Assembly: GCF_028453695.1 (NCBI RefSeq)
Contig: NC_135776.1
Coordinates: forward strand, 11,168,663 to 11,232,662
Reading direction: 5' to 3'
DNA: 64,000 nucleotides
Origin: Augochlora pura
Taxonomy: Eukaryota; Arthropoda; Insecta; Hymenoptera; Halictidae
The position numbers were made by a program, and so were the translations under genes. The notes beneath the pieces were generated by a model. It did no database searches. It was given only the letters and a program-made list of their open reading frames with translations, and had not been told where the DNA came from. Shown here one piece after another: positions 1-11,639 of this stretch; position 1 is the stretch's first letter; every line of letters begins with the position of its first letter.

Positions 1-51
1 CGTTCAGCGGCGCAACTCCCGCGGAACGGACTGCCGTAACGAAAGGGTTAA
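1..51. mobile_element. Right terminus of a TTAA-flanked MITE, cut by window edge
   Basis: Ends in AACGAAAGGGTTAA, the mirror image of the TTAACCCTTTCG start seen elsewhere in the window. It resembles the right end of the element at 35671-36203, sharing CGTTCAG, GGCGCAAC, CGGACTG and the terminal AAAGGGTT. The rest lies left of the window. Confidence 0.6.
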
Positions 52-74
52 TTATGAATGAAGTTTCTTGTAGA

Positions 75-390
75 ACAAGATACGTAGTACTATTTATTCA
101 TGGCGAATATACTCGTGAAAAACAGTTAAATGGTCATGTGACGGTTATGTCACGAGTGACGAGTATACTCATCATGATACAGAATATATATTAATATTTT
201 CTCATGGCGAGTGTATTCATAAAAAACAGTTAAATAATTATGTCAAGGTTATGATGTATACGTGACGAGTATATCTGTCAGAACACAAGATACGTATTCC
301 TATTTATTTATGACAAATATACACGATAAGAACAGTTAAATGGTTTGGTGAAGGTTATGTTACGGATGACGTTCAAAACTATCGGAGAAA
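75..390. repeat. Three tandem copies of a ~105-bp unit
   Basis: Units start near 75, 179 and 285. Each has CATGGCGA/ATGACAA followed by ATATAC or GTATTC, then AACAGTTAAAT, then AAGGTTATG or a variant. Two copies carry near-palindromes close to GACGAGTATACTCGTC (158-173 and 264-279). A diverged single unit lies at 48359-48450. The array abuts a TTAA MITE terminus, so it may be amplified subterminal MITE sequence; that link is inference. Confidence 0.65.
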
Positions 391-973
391 AATGTATATT
401 TGTAACTTTAATGTAGTAGGTTATGTATGAAAAACATGACTGAATGAATGCAGTAAAAACTTGTTTTAATAGTATTTTATTTTAATATTATTTTCATATA
501 AATGTAGTAAAACCTCTACTGTATGTCATTAATATACAGTACAGTGCAGTATATTTCTAATATAGGGTAAAGTCTTCAATGTATAATAAAGTCCCTCTAA
601 TTGTCTCTCACTTTGCAAACAAAACACTACAATTTGTACAAAGAAGATGCAACCATTTGAACCTCGCAGCTGTTTTTTACAATCACCAATAATCAGAAAC
701 TATAAAAACAAGCCACGCGACTTGAATAATCGTATCTCCTTTTCCAAAATGGTCCACTTTTCTCTAAAACTTGTAGAACATTTAGAGAAAATATTCTGTA
801 CAATTATAGTATTCACAAAAATGATTTGCAATCAGGAAATAAGGGACTGCTACGATCATCTCAAGCAATATTTTCCTTTACAACAATTTTCTTCGATGCT
901 TCCTCAAAAAATTCATTCGAACCAAATATGTAAATCGCCATTTTGACAATCGTACAATTATACAAAATCGATA
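391..973. other. AT-rich sequence, nothing recognised
   Basis: The 99-codon open stretch at 647-946 has no recognisable domain and compositionally matches its AT-rich surroundings. I see no gene here. Confidence 0.5.
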
Positions 974-1975
974 TTACAAATTGTTTTTAGCAAACAATAA
1001 GACTATTTCTGAAATACCAACCTGAGAACCCCAAAAGAAAATAAAACACGTGTCTCGTGAAATCGAGTAGAAATTCCTCGCAGAAAACGTAGTCGGTAAC
1101 AGAAGCATAACTCGGCGTGAACGATGGAGCTCATAGGCCATCCAGTTGTCTCCTGTGTAGCAGGAGTCCTGACGGAGGGGCCGACCACGAAATCCCTTTG
1201 CGACGCGACACCGCGCTAAGGAGACGTGGTACGGAGGCAACGGCTCTGTCGGCGATCATTTCGATGGGGACATTTAATTAATAACCACGGGATTCTGAAC
1301 GCTTCAATTATAACGCGATTAATTATGTAATCGTCGGGCAATGCCGTCGGATCCCCGGCGACATTAGTCTGCTCTGGCCGTGTAACCCCGGCAGAGAGAC
1401 CCATTCGTCGTCCTCGGTCGCTTTTTCCTTTCATCCCCGGCCCGGCCCGCCCCGTCTCCGATCCCCTTTCGTTCTCCCTGTCGGACGAAAATGGGTCTCG
1501 AGAGGAACGACCCTTTTACACTTTTCATCCGACAAGATTTTTCGGCCGAAGATGGGTTTGTTCCGGGAACGGCTGCTCGGACGTAAAAAAACCGGCGGGA
1601 GATTGCAAAATCACGAGATGTGCCACCGGCACGCGGCCCGGCTACGTGGTCTGGATTCGAGAATCTGGACCCGGGATTCGTCTCATCCTTCTGTCAGTTG
1701 CAGTACCGGCTACGAGGATGCCGCGCGAATATTTGCGAAGGTTTGGTAAGTGAAATCCTATCCGAGCCGGTTTAAGAACCCGCGATGTAATTTTCTCAAG
1801 AAGCTTTTGCACGAAATACGGCACCGCCGTATAACCTCCGCCGAGGAATCCTTCGCGGCGCGCTGTGTGTGTATCCGAGCCTTCTCCCGCGTTCGCTTTT
1901 TATTCGATCCGCATGGTTGTTCTGTTTCCGCCGGTAACGGAACGGTCCGTGATTCGACGTGAAAATAGGCTGGAA
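974..1975. other. CpG-rich stretch without a supported gene
   Basis: GC content rises sharply and CpG is not depleted. Several overlapping short open frames exist on both strands, as expected where stop codons are rare. A donor-like GGTAAGTG lies at 1744-1751 but no coding exon can be tied to it. It could be a promoter-proximal or conserved non-coding segment; the sequence alone does not decide. Confidence 0.4.
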
Positions 1976-2036
1976 ACTGTGGACCGTGTTGCTTTTCGAG
2001 CGAGAATTATTTGTTTGGAAATCTTCTAATTCGTGA

Positions 2037-3010
2037 CTGTTGAGACTGTTATTAATCGCTAATTATAGTTAACTATATCGTAGCGGTTTCCTATTTAAAA
2101 TTCGATTAAAACTTCTCATAAAGCTCAGGCAATTTCCTTAACTACAATAATGAAGTGTAGCGTTGAATTAATGAAATCTTTGGCTGTTTATGTATTTTTA
2201 CTTATTCTTGAGATTTAGTTGATTTATTTGACATACCCTTCTATGTATTCCTCTTCCGTCGATTATTATTTGCTTGTTCTTTAAACTGTTAGACAATAAG
2301 TTGTGTTTTAAGAGTGACATAAGTTTGAAGATATTGTTGCTATCGTACAAATTGTTTCGCAAATAATATTTAGATTGAATAAAGCTAGTTATTTAGTATC
2401 AATATCGAATTTCTTTATTAATTCCTATCTAATATGAGACTGATATTAATTGCTAATTACAGTTCATATTATCGTAGTGGTTTGGTAGATTGTTCTTCGG
2501 TCAACAATGAATTGTGGAAGGTTATCAAGTTTTCGATTTAAAAAAGAATGCTTTTTCGCGGGAGCATAAAAATTTGTGTGCACTGTTATAAAATGAATTC
2601 ATTGCATCATTTAATTAGAAAAATAAGTACGTTGATGTCTTTACTATACTGCAAGAAAACGGCTGGTAATGCTTTATTTTACACAAACTGTATGCATTCC
2701 TTTAGGAAGTTTTAACTCATAACTATTATGAGACTGCGACTAATTGCTAATTAGGGGTAAATTGGGAATATCGTACTTAATTCTTAAATCATACTTCTTT
2801 TAAAATTCTCTTAAAATTGAATTGTGGTGGAAATAAACGACGTCTCTTAAAACTCAGAAAATTATTTCTTTTCTTAACTTTATTATATGTATATATTACA
2901 TATATTATATTGCAATGTTATTATATTACGACAAAATATTAGAGTGTAGCGTTGAATTAGTGAAATTATTGTTGTTTATGTATTTCTACTTATTACTAAA
3001 ACCGATTAAT
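2037..3010. repeat. Degenerate long-period repeat (units ~300-390 bp)
   Basis: GAGACTG followed by ATTAAT-GCTAATTA recurs near 2041, 2432 and 2730, each followed by a CGTAG-GGTTT or related segment. GTGTAGCGTTGAATTA plus TGTTTATGTATTT-TACTTATT occurs at 2154-2207 and 2943-2996. The unit is diverged and partly rearranged. Confidence 0.5.
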
Positions 3011-4370
3011 TTGTCATTAGCGGTCTATACGGTCGCTAGTAGTTAAGTCATATTTGTCCATTCATTTTATAAGTTATAGGCAGAAGTATATACATGAGGG
3101 TAAATATTTTATAATAAAAATTAGAATTAGCAAAAATAGATACGAGACATAAAATGCAAACAAAAATCAAACTTTATTGAAATGTCGAGTCCGATTGTAG
3201 CTTCGTTTTGTTTAGAACAAAACAAAATATTGTTAGGATAATATGTATACCATGATAATATATGTATACCGAGGATATTGTTATATCAGAAGAAACAATT
3301 CGATTAAAAAATAGATCAGATTTACGATAATAAGGCATCATACTTCATAATAGTGCGAATTTTCGACCGTTCCATGATTAATAAAATTAATTGTTAACAA
3401 CAAGCTTTTAATATTTTCTACAACTTACAATGATTTCTTTAAACAGGCGAAATATGTAACTTTCCAGCAACAAAGTGCAGAATGGTAAAATATTAATTCA
3501 ATGTCAAATAATAAGCTGTTGAAGTTGGCAATATTATTAACTAGAAATTTCATCCTCGCCATCCTAATATATCATCAACGCAATAAAGAATATAAAAACA
3601 AAAAAGAACTATTATAAATATATAACATAAAAAGGAAAAAGAGAGATATATAAAGAATTCAAAATGAGAAATGCCATAACTTTATTAAATATGTTAAACA
3701 ATTCCTGTCTTTTAGTAAACAAGTGTTTGCCTCTCTCATAATTTGAATGGCAATTTTTATGCTGAACAAAAATCATCTGCATTCATTATAAAGAAAGAGA
3801 TGAACAATAATAATATTTTTTAATTCTCCTAATATGATCGCTATTTTGCATTTAACCTACAATTTTTCAACATAAAAGCATAAAGGTCGCAGTCCATTCA
3901 TTTTATTTTGTTAAAATCAATACAATGTAACTTTATTCCTACTGTTTATTCTCGAATAAAGAACAGGTGTACATTGTTAAAAATATTGGAACCATTATTA
4001 GAAAATGATGCAGCTAATGCGAGCAATAATTAGAAACGCAGTGAAATATTTGCCGGTTAGAAGACGAGGATAGAGGCTACAAGCACATAAAGACTGATAC
4101 TGGTAAAGCCGCAGAAATTTCCCAGTGAGCAGAAAAGAAGACACTTTATGATCTGTTTCACGGAGAGGAAAGTCCTTTTTATGGCCTCGGGATAGCAGAT
4201 TACGGTAAGTGCCATAAATACTCGACCATTTGTCTGAAAATCGTTTGCAAAACTTTAAACGTGTTTCTCACGTTTTTCTAGTTTCTGCTGCGATCCTCTC
4301 GGAAACCCTAACTTCGATCAATTAATCATTTTAAATACATATACTGTACATCTGCAGCTACGGTATTAAC
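3011..4370. other. AT-rich sequence, nothing recognised
   Basis: No long frame, no terminal inverted repeats and no tandem structure seen. A donor-like CGGTAAGTG near 4202 stands alone. Confidence 0.4.
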
Positions 4371-4660
4371 TGTAATATGAATATAAGTACTGGATATATA
4401 ATTTTAATATAAATGTAAATACTGAATGTATAACTTTAACATAAATATAAATGCTAAGGATATAAGTGTAATAATATAAATGCTAAATGTATACCTGTAG
4501 TATAATGTAAATACTAGATGTATAACTGTGATATAAATATAAATACTAATTATATGACTATAATATAAATATAGATACTAAATATATAATTATAATATTA
4601 ATATAGATTCACTGTAATATAAATACTAAATATACATATAACTGTAATACCAAACATACA
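4371..4660. repeat. AT-rich minisatellite, unit ~25-35 bp
   Basis: Repeats of the form ACTGTAATATAAATATAAAT followed by ACTAAATATATA, with variable unit length and many substitutions, run about 290 bp. Confidence 0.65.
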
Positions 4661-4699
4661 GTTATGCTATTATTTCAAAGAGATAATCCGAGTGGAAGA

Positions 4700-5335
4700 A
4701 CAATATGCGTATGTATAGTACGTATGTACAATATATTGCGTGCGTCGCCGGGGCAAGTCGAAAGACATTGAAGAAATGTTTCAAAATTCTCCCGCGGATA
4801 AGACGGTGTTTCCCGTTAACGAGCCGCGTCATTGTTCACTGCAATGAAAAGCAGGATTGTTTTCGTGGAGCGGCGTGTGTTTCGTAAGTCGCCATTTCCT
4901 GTCAGTCTCCGCCAGCTGTCGAAAAGTGGAGGCCAGGAAAGTTCGGTACAAGGAGGGAAGTAAAGCGCCAACAACGGGTTGCTAGGTGCCGGGAAACAGA
5001 CACGGGGGCGGTGGAAAGGGGGGGCGAGGGGGTGACAACAGGGGTAGCAGGGAGAGGTCTTAGAGGAAGGCGAGAACGGAGGTTTAAGTAGGATTCTTAC
5101 GTCAGTCGGATTCCACTTGAAGTAGCAAAGAGAAAAGGTTGAATGGAATCGGGTGCATCGAGAGGAACGACAGGAGGATGGCTTGAATCCGGCGGGCGGT
5201 TAGAGGAAGAGCAAACAAATCGATGTGCAAGTGCATTTCTTGATTTCATCCGGGGCTCCCTTTCATCGCTGCCTACTCGGCGAAACCCGTTCTTTCTCGC
5301 ACGGACTGTCAAGAGATTTTAAAAGGCCGAAGACC
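4700..5335. other. CpG- and G-rich stretch without a supported gene
   Basis: It includes a strongly G-rich + strand segment at about 5000-5060 (GGGGGCGGTGGAAAGGGGGG and following). Short frames only, no recognised product. Confidence 0.35.
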
Positions 5336-5338
5336 CGA

Positions 5339-5583
5339 CAATACACCGTTAGTTACCGCGTTATCATGTTCTTCAAGTTTTTCGATTATCACAATTTCAT
5401 CAAAGAAAGTGGAATTTGTATTTATCGCGTGCCTACGTTCTTTGGAATACTTAAATAGTGTTCCGGAAAGTGTAGAACTTAATTCCATCTTAAAAGAAGG
5501 GAATAACAATCATACTTAACAGTATATTAATAGAAATCTCAATCACGCGTTCGACTCGTTAAAATACGGCAAGGGGTTAATAT
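5339..5583. mobile_element. Degenerate TTAA MITE (TTAACCCCTTGCC family)
   Basis: The right end is clear: GACTCGTTAAAATACGGCAA followed by GGGGTTAA, TTAA at about 5579-5582. The interior (TTAATTCCATCTTAAAAGAA, then GAATAA and CATACTTA) matches the MITE at 8255-8511, and the same right end recurs at 44299-44357 and 44482-44535. The left end near 5339 is eroded, so that coordinate is approximate. Confidence 0.55.
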
Positions 5584-5683
5584 TATATGGTATTCGATTA
5601 ATGTTATATTGTTATTATTATATAGCATGCTGTTAATACTATATTAGTATTATACGAATATTATATAGTATTATATTATATTA

Positions 5684-5717
<34 letters not shown>

Positions 5718-5730
5718 GTAAATACCAATA
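5584..5730. repeat. AT-rich low complexity ending in an (ATT)n microsatellite
   Basis: TATTA/ATATTA simple sequence passes into a perfect ATT run around 5687-5716, directly before repeat A copy 1. Confidence 0.8.
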
Positions 5731-6449
5731 TACGTATTACAAATCCAAGGGTTTGGCTTTTAGCAGACATAATCTTTAATATCAATTCAAACAGTTCGAG
5801 AGCAGAATATTCTGTACCACAAAAGACCAATCTACGTCTGGGTGGTATTGAAAATACCAAATTTTAAATTATCCTGGAGAAATTGCGACATTCGGTAGCA
5901 TAACCGCGATCGCGACAGATTCTCTTAAATATCAATAGATTTAGTATTCGCATCGAGAAAATAATACCGCATAGACGCATCAAAGCCACGTGCAGAGGCA
6001 GTGACGTATATTTTCAGTCGTTTGCGTACTTGTTTAAAAAACGATTTCCTAAAATCCAAAAGATCGGCAACAGGTTCCGAGATTTCTTGCTAGCAGCGCC
6101 ACTGTCGCATTTCTAGCAAAAGGATGCATCGCGGACGAGCTCGTCTGCGATCGTAGTTGGCTAAAGTCGGAAATGCCAGACATTTCCGTCGATTTTCGAT
6201 TCCAGCGGCGGCCATCTTGTAACGCCATGTTTGCTTCTACAGCTTCGCGATTCGCACTATGCCGGGAACTATTACAAATATCTCCGCGACGAGTTAAAAT
6301 TTAGCATTTCGAACAGCGCAGCAACATAGAATGGACTCTCGGGAATCAGAATATTCCTCTTTCGAATTCCACATCTCGATTTTTATGAATATATCTGCCA
6401 AGAACCAACTCTGTCAAGGTCATATTGAGAAACTCAGCTTTAAGCCCGG
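5731..6449 (+). repeat. Repeat A, copy 1 (uninterrupted, ~720 bp)
   Basis: A dispersed repeat with four copies in this window (also 8833-9479, 34441-35671, and 62814-63175 reversed). Landmarks in order: TACGTATTACAAAT, CAGTCGTTTGCGTA, CTAAAATCCAAAAGAT, CAGGTTCCGAGATTTCT, GCTAGCAGCGCCACTGTCG, GTCGATTTTCGATTCCAGCG, CTCGGGAATCAGAATATTCC and GTCAAGGT. This copy has no insertion and serves as the empty-site reference. No terminal inverted repeat or conserved reading frame is visible, and the copies differ by several frameshifts, so it is non-coding or a long-dead element of unknown class. Confidence 0.85.
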
Positions 6450-7074
6450 TTCACGGTGCTTCCGTTCGTTTCTTTGCTGTCTTATTTTATTTGATCTGCT
6501 ACCGAACGGAGGCCCAAGAGCAGTAAGGGCCACATTTGCGCTTCAACGTTCCATGAAACGAGTGCTCGTTACAGCTTCGCGTTTCCCAGATCGGAGAAAC
6601 TTTCTGGACCGGGTTACTCGGCAAATGAAAAATATTTGCAGACGCAGGAAATTTTAACGATTTGCTAGCTCCGTGAGATTCGGTTCTTCAAAGTTGTCGC
6701 GCGACTGTTGGGATTTACATCGTCACAGGTCTTTCTAAGATACGGATGTGGAACAGAAAGTTTCCTATCTCTTTTTTCTTTATTTAATATTCTACATTTT
6801 GTCCCGTAAGAATGTTCGGTAATTTAAAGTATAGGAGTGGAGAGATAAAATGCATATTTTTCTTTTTATTTACCAAACAATGTTCTCCCGGGTTTACATA
6901 CGACATCCGTAGCTATTTACGAAAGTATCGCAATTACGCTCTCGTTAAAAAAGTATATATATAAAGTAATAAATAGTATGATAAATAAAAGCGAATGAAA
7001 CAGAAAGAAACGACAACATTGGCTTGATATTATATAATAAATATGATCGTGGTCCATTAGAGTTATTTCCTTTC
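6450..7074. other. Mixed unique sequence after repeat A
   Basis: A moderately GC-rich part to about 6730, then AT-rich. GTTCTCCCGGGTTTACAT at about 6883-6900 resembles motifs at about 30785 and 47371. The 108-codon frame 6331-6657 starts inside repeat A and has no recognisable product. Confidence 0.35.
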
Positions 7075-7196
7075 ACGAGACTCAATTTCACACGCATAGT
7101 ATGCACTTTGTCGTATACAACATAAAATGCAAAAACTATAAGCTGGAAAAATTATTTTAAATTTACAGTTAAAATCGTTTCGAGTGCAAAGGGTTG
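7075..7196 (+). mobile_element. Fragment of the GCACTCGAG-type TTAA MITE (right half)
   Basis: Ends TTTCGAGTGCAAAGGGTTGA and contains the family's interior blocks (ATGCACTTTGT, ACTATAAG, AAATTATTTTAAATTTACAG). The left end is not recognisable and the terminal TTAA is mutated to TTGA. Confidence 0.6.
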
Positions 7197-7239
7197 ATAA
7201 TCGTCTTGTCCGATTCTTCAAAGCTTAGTCATTACGGAT

Positions 7240-8060
7240 GTCACTGGCACATTTTTCCAGCGGACATAGTGAAACATGAAACGCGGTATTAGGCGATTCC
7301 CGCGGAACACAGTACAGAGAGAGCGACTCTAATTAAGAGTAGCCGGCGGCAGTTTGATATGTTTACAACGGAGGACTGCTTTTTAAACACGACCCGCTTT
7401 ACGGACCCTTTGCCGGCCGAGCGCTGTTTAAACGATAACTCGATTAAAAGAACCGGTTTGACCCGAACAACGGCATTTAATTAACAAAAGTGCTCACCGT
7501 GAGCCGCGCCGCCGTGCTACCCCAATTCAGCCGGCCTGCCCCGCTCCCCCCAGGGAACGAGGAGTTCCTCTTCGAATTCTCTCGCAGTCCGCTTCCTCTT
7601 TCCTCCGCCCTTATTTTCTCCCTTATCCAGCCTCTTCTTCCGTTCCTTTCCGCCGACCGCCAGAGAATAATTGCGGGAATATAGTACCGACGAGTAGTCC
7701 CACTAGATTTGCCTCCTCTCTGCCCCTTTGTCTTTTATTATTTCCGTTCTGTTTCCATTCCGCGGCCGTTGTTCTCGAACCCCCGGCCACTCTCTCTCCA
7801 TCGCCCGGTTACTCGCACACGCCAATTCCAGCATATCGAAAATATTCCAGCCTCTGGTCGTTAATGCAACGCCGGGGTATCGATTAACGTGTCCCTTCGC
7901 TCCTACGCGGCTTCCGCTAACACACGATTCGAACGCGAACCGGCCACTGACGTTACAGCGCGGTGAAAAATCAAAAAATCATTACTCATGGGGACATCTA
8001 TCTCCCGTCCGCTGGAAAATATCGATTTTCATCGCGTTCCTTTTCTTATCTTTCCTTTTA
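7240..8060. other. CpG-rich stretch without a supported gene
   Basis: Includes a pyrimidine-rich + strand segment at about 7560-7660. The 114-codon frame at 7728-8072 has no domain and ends in low complexity. Nothing supports a gene. Confidence 0.35.
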
Positions 8061-8089
8061 GTATTTCTGTAATTGATTTAAATGTCTGC

Positions 8090-8254
8090 GTTCGTTTTTA
8101 TTCTACTGTTTTTAAGTGGTATTATGATGTATTATATTATTATTGCTGTGTAATATTATTATATGATATTATATATGTTATTGTTACTATGTAGTATTAT
8201 ATTAACATTATATAGTATTACATTAATATTATATTAGTAATATTAAAATATATA
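8090..8254. repeat. TATTA-rich low-complexity tract
   Basis: Simple TATTA/ATATTA sequence lies directly before a TTAA MITE. Confidence 0.7.
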
Positions 8255-8511
8255 TTAACCCCTTGCCATACTATTTTCTTCGCTGGTATGATGACTTGAA
8301 AATTTTCTATTAGAATAATTTCTTGTAAAAAAGAAGAAAATTCGCATTTATTGTATGACTACTGGAATACTAAAATATTGCTCCAAAAAAAAAACAGAAG
8401 TTAATTCCATCCTAAAAGAACGGAATAATATTCATGCTTATCGGAGTTCTTACTAGAGATCTTCATCACAAATTGGACTTGTTAGTACGGTAAGAGGTTG
8501 ATATTATACAG
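8255..8511 (+). mobile_element. TTAA MITE (TTAACCCCTTGCC family), 257 bp
   Basis: Left end TTAACCCCTTGCCATACTA; right end GTTAGTACGGTAAGAGGTTGA, whose reverse complement begins TCAACCTCTTACCGTACTA. The ends therefore match with a few substitutions and one TTAA is decayed to TTGA. TTAA targets are characteristic of piggyBac-superfamily elements. No coding capacity. Confidence 0.7.
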
Positions 8512-8832
8512 TATTATTTTTGTAGAAATATATTTAATAATAAGTTGTTTAAAATTAGAAAGCTATAGATTAGAATAATTAACAGAAGAATACCGAAACT
8601 GAGGACACGACTACTCGTCAACTTTTAGACTTCTTTACACTTCGACTTTCAGAATAATTCTGCCGTTCCTTTCGTAATAAAACTAGAAATAAACAATTAA
8701 TCTATTCGTTCGACGAAGAGTTACGGATGCGTTTAGAGTTCAACCCCTTGCAACAGAGTGTCCTCCGACCAGGTTTCTCTTTCGCCACACGTTCTCCAAT
8801 ATCACCCTTTCCACCCCCCCCCTATGTATTAT
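8512..8832. other. AT-rich spacer
   Basis: A possible isolated MITE terminus (AACCCCTTGCAACAGAGTG) lies near 8741. A C-run precedes repeat A copy 2. Nothing else seen. Confidence 0.35.
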
Positions 8833-9479
8833 TAGTCGTTTGCGTATTTGTTTAAGAAGCGATTTGCTAAAATCCAAAAGATCGGCTACAGGTTCCGAGA
8901 TTTCTCGCTAGCAGCGCCACTGTCGCTTTCTGAGTAAAAAGATGCAACGCGGACGAGTTCGTTTACGATCGTAGTTGGCTAGAGCCGGAAACGCGGGACA
9001 TTTCTGTCGATTTTCGATTCCAGCGGTGTTCATCTTGTCGCGCTATGCTTGCTTCCACAGCCTCGCGATTCGCGCTATGCCGTGGATTATTACAAATTTA
9101 TCGGCGACGAGTTAACCACTTAGCTGCGTCGATATATTTAGAAGATAAATTTTGTTATGAGTTTTAACAATCATACCGAGTGTTGTTTTCTTGGTAATTG
9201 TTGTGCAAAATTTACGAATATGTTACTATAAACATTTTGGGCATAAATCGTAGAAGAAATATTTTTATTATAAGATGTAAAATTGCCATATCCTTGTAAC
9301 GTGTATACACGTCGTACGCAGTTAACAGGTTAAAATTTTGAACACCGTGGCGACATAGATGGGACTCTCGGGAATCAGAATATTCCTCTCACGAATTTCG
9401 CATCTTGATATTAACAAATGCATCTTCTATGAACCAACTCCGTCAAGGTCAAATCGACAAGCTTAATCTTTGATCCGGT
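8833..9479 (+). repeat. Repeat A, copy 2 (5' truncated, split by a MITE)
   Basis: It starts inside the repeat at TTAGTCGTTTGCG and matches copies 1 and 3 to the GTCAAGGT region. It is interrupted at 9112-9333 by a TTAA MITE; without the insert the flanking halves join as in the other copies. Confidence 0.85.
9112..9333. mobile_element. TTAA MITE inside repeat A copy 2, 222 bp
   Basis: Left end TTAACCACTTAGCTGCGT; right end ACGCAGTTAACAGGTTAA, a good inverted match. Repeat A copies 1 and 3 have one TTAA here (GACGAGTTAAAATTT; GACGTGTTAAAATTG), so the boundaries and TTAA target duplication are read directly. A perfect palindrome ACGTGTATACACGT sits at 9299-9312, 21 bp from the right end. No coding capacity. 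Confidence 0.92.
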
Positions 9480-9975
9480 GATCCTACGACAGCCTAGTTT
9501 TCTTCCGGATCGAACTACTGGGAAGCTCCCGCGCTGATTAACTAGTTCTCGGCCGTCGTGGAGCGTCGGTACGACAGGAATGTTCTCATCGGAAGCGTTC
9601 GGCGCGCATCGACTCAAGATGGGAGATATTGTTGAACAGTTGCTCGAGGGTGGAGGGTGGGAAAGCGAGCGGAGAATTGAAAGTTGCTCGACGGCCGGTT
9701 AGCGAGGACGAAAAAAGGGTCGGCCGCTGTCGGACGGCTCGTAAAATCCTTGTTGCCCGGAGGAGATTTATCCCGGCGGTGTCCGAGGATCATCATATTT
9801 CCCTGGGCGCTCGAATCCCGCATGACAAAGTGTCGGCCGAGATTGCACGGCGTTATCGTTCGTGAAAAAGGGATTGCCTCGTGGAGATGTTGCCGCGCGA
9901 ATGGGAGGAGACTTTTAATGCGTTTGTAAGAGGCTGGTCGCTGCGAGCAGAGTAATTGGCATGGCATGGTTTTAC
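9480..9975. other. CpG-rich stretch without a supported gene
   Basis: Frames on both strands (117 codons on minus at 9614-9967; 78 and 81 on plus) overlap one another, the usual sign of a stop-poor GC-rich segment. None resembles a known product. Confidence 0.35.
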
Positions 9976-10079
9976 GAAGCTTAATTATTTTATTTCAATG
10001 TATGCACGACGGTGAATGCAAAATTATCGTATTACGCGCGCGATGAAATTTAATTACTATATTGTGTAGTAATTGCTTG

Positions 10080-10600
10080 AAATAAAATGTGTGACTAGTA
10101 TCCAGAATGTATCAATATAAATAACTGCAAATAATTAAATTAGTTTAGTTTCATAAATAAAATAAATTAAGTAGGGTTCGAATAGATCGGTACGCAGTAG
10201 AAAGGAATAAAATAAGCAGGCATGGTCCAGTAGATTATAGGTTACAAAATAATAATATAATAGAACAATAATTTGAATAGAATTTGTCACTAGTATTTAG
10301 AATGTATAAAATAATTATATAAAATAATATAGGGTAAGCATAATAAACACATAAAATATGACATCGTGTTGTAATAAATTATAAGCAATAATAAATTAAA
10401 AGATATAGAACAATAATGAAACAATAATGAAACAATAATGAAACGATAATTCGAATAAAATACGTAAGTAGCATTCAAACTGTATCAATATAAATAACTC
10501 CAGAAAGTTAAATTAGTTCAGTACTCTAAATACGTAAATTAAATTTATTATATTTAATGTAGATGAGTACACAGTAAAAAAGAATGAAAAACTAGAAGAC
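10080..10600. repeat. Three tandem diverged units of ~180-200 bp
   Basis: ACTAGTATCCAGAATGTATC plus AATATAAATAACT near 10093 recurs as ACTAGTATTTAGAATGTAT near 10290 and AGTAGCATTCAAACTGTATC plus AATATAAATAACT near 10468. A small AACAATAATGAA 12-bp run (10408-10445) sits inside. Confidence 0.6.
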
Positions 10601-11639
10601 AGTTATGGTCTATAAATATTGTAAACAGCACAGTATTCCACAGCGCGGATCAACTGATTATTCAGCAGAAAGCAGAGTGATTTCCACGGAACGATCTTAC
10701 AGCGCCTAACTATAGCGCTATAGCTTGCACTATATATATAGCAATATACCTGTCTAATCAAGAGTGCATCGAGCTGTTCATATCCGTAATCTTCGGAAAA
10801 GAAACCGAGAGCCGAAGAGAAAGAGCTGTAAAGCGGGGATGCCAGGTTTCGCGTAAAATCTAGAACGGTTAAAAACTGAACGGCGATAAAAAAAGTTATT
10901 TATTGGAGAGATTGCGAGGCTGTAAAATATACTGCTCCGTTTCTAGGGGGAGGGTGGTATTGTTGCAGGAAGAGTTTACTGTTGCCGCTCGGAGGTACTT
11001 ATCTTGGTGTCCGGCCCTCTGCTTTCGGTTGAATGCGACGTTATGGTAGAACTTTCGTTTGGCAAAATTTGGGGAAATTTTCTATTGAATTATTGCCTTT
11101 GTTGAACGAGATTAGGCGAGTCTTTGTTCTGTATACTTGGAGAATACTGGCGCGAGCAAGGCTCCGTGTGATTGCATGGTGAAATCGAATTGAAATTACT
11201 GGATTATGTGATATTACTTTTGAGATGTTGAATGGGAATGTTGATGATTATACGTGGAATATTGTTAAATGCCATGATTGTTTACTGTTATTTTCTTTCA
11301 TTTACGTATTTTAATTGTACGTTTGTTTTTCATACTGTGTCTTTGTATATGTAATATACTGTGTATTTGTAATATACTGTATCATTGTATTATACATGTA
11401 TATATGTATATTAATTATCCAAAGTCAATTATCACTGTGTATTGATTCTACAATTATTGTAGATTAATTTAATAATAATAATAATTTGAAGTCGATCTTA
11501 AATAATAGAATTAAAGCACTTCTAATGTCACAATTAATTAAATTAATAAAATTCCTATTTAATACGAAGTACTAATCTTAATATAATTCTAAAATAAATA
11601 CAAATTCTAATTCTAATTTTATACAATTCAACGGGTTAA
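10601..11639. other. Unique sequence, no gene seen
   Basis: Contains the perfect 14-bp palindrome CTATAGCGCTATAG at 10710-10723. Otherwise AT-rich with a short TGTAATATACTGT simple run near 11345-11400. Confidence 0.35.

Noticed and set aside
1741..1752. Splice-donor-like GGTAAGTG (also near 4202, 43395 and 48747)
   Set aside because: The motif is common by chance and no coding exon or acceptor can be paired with any of them.
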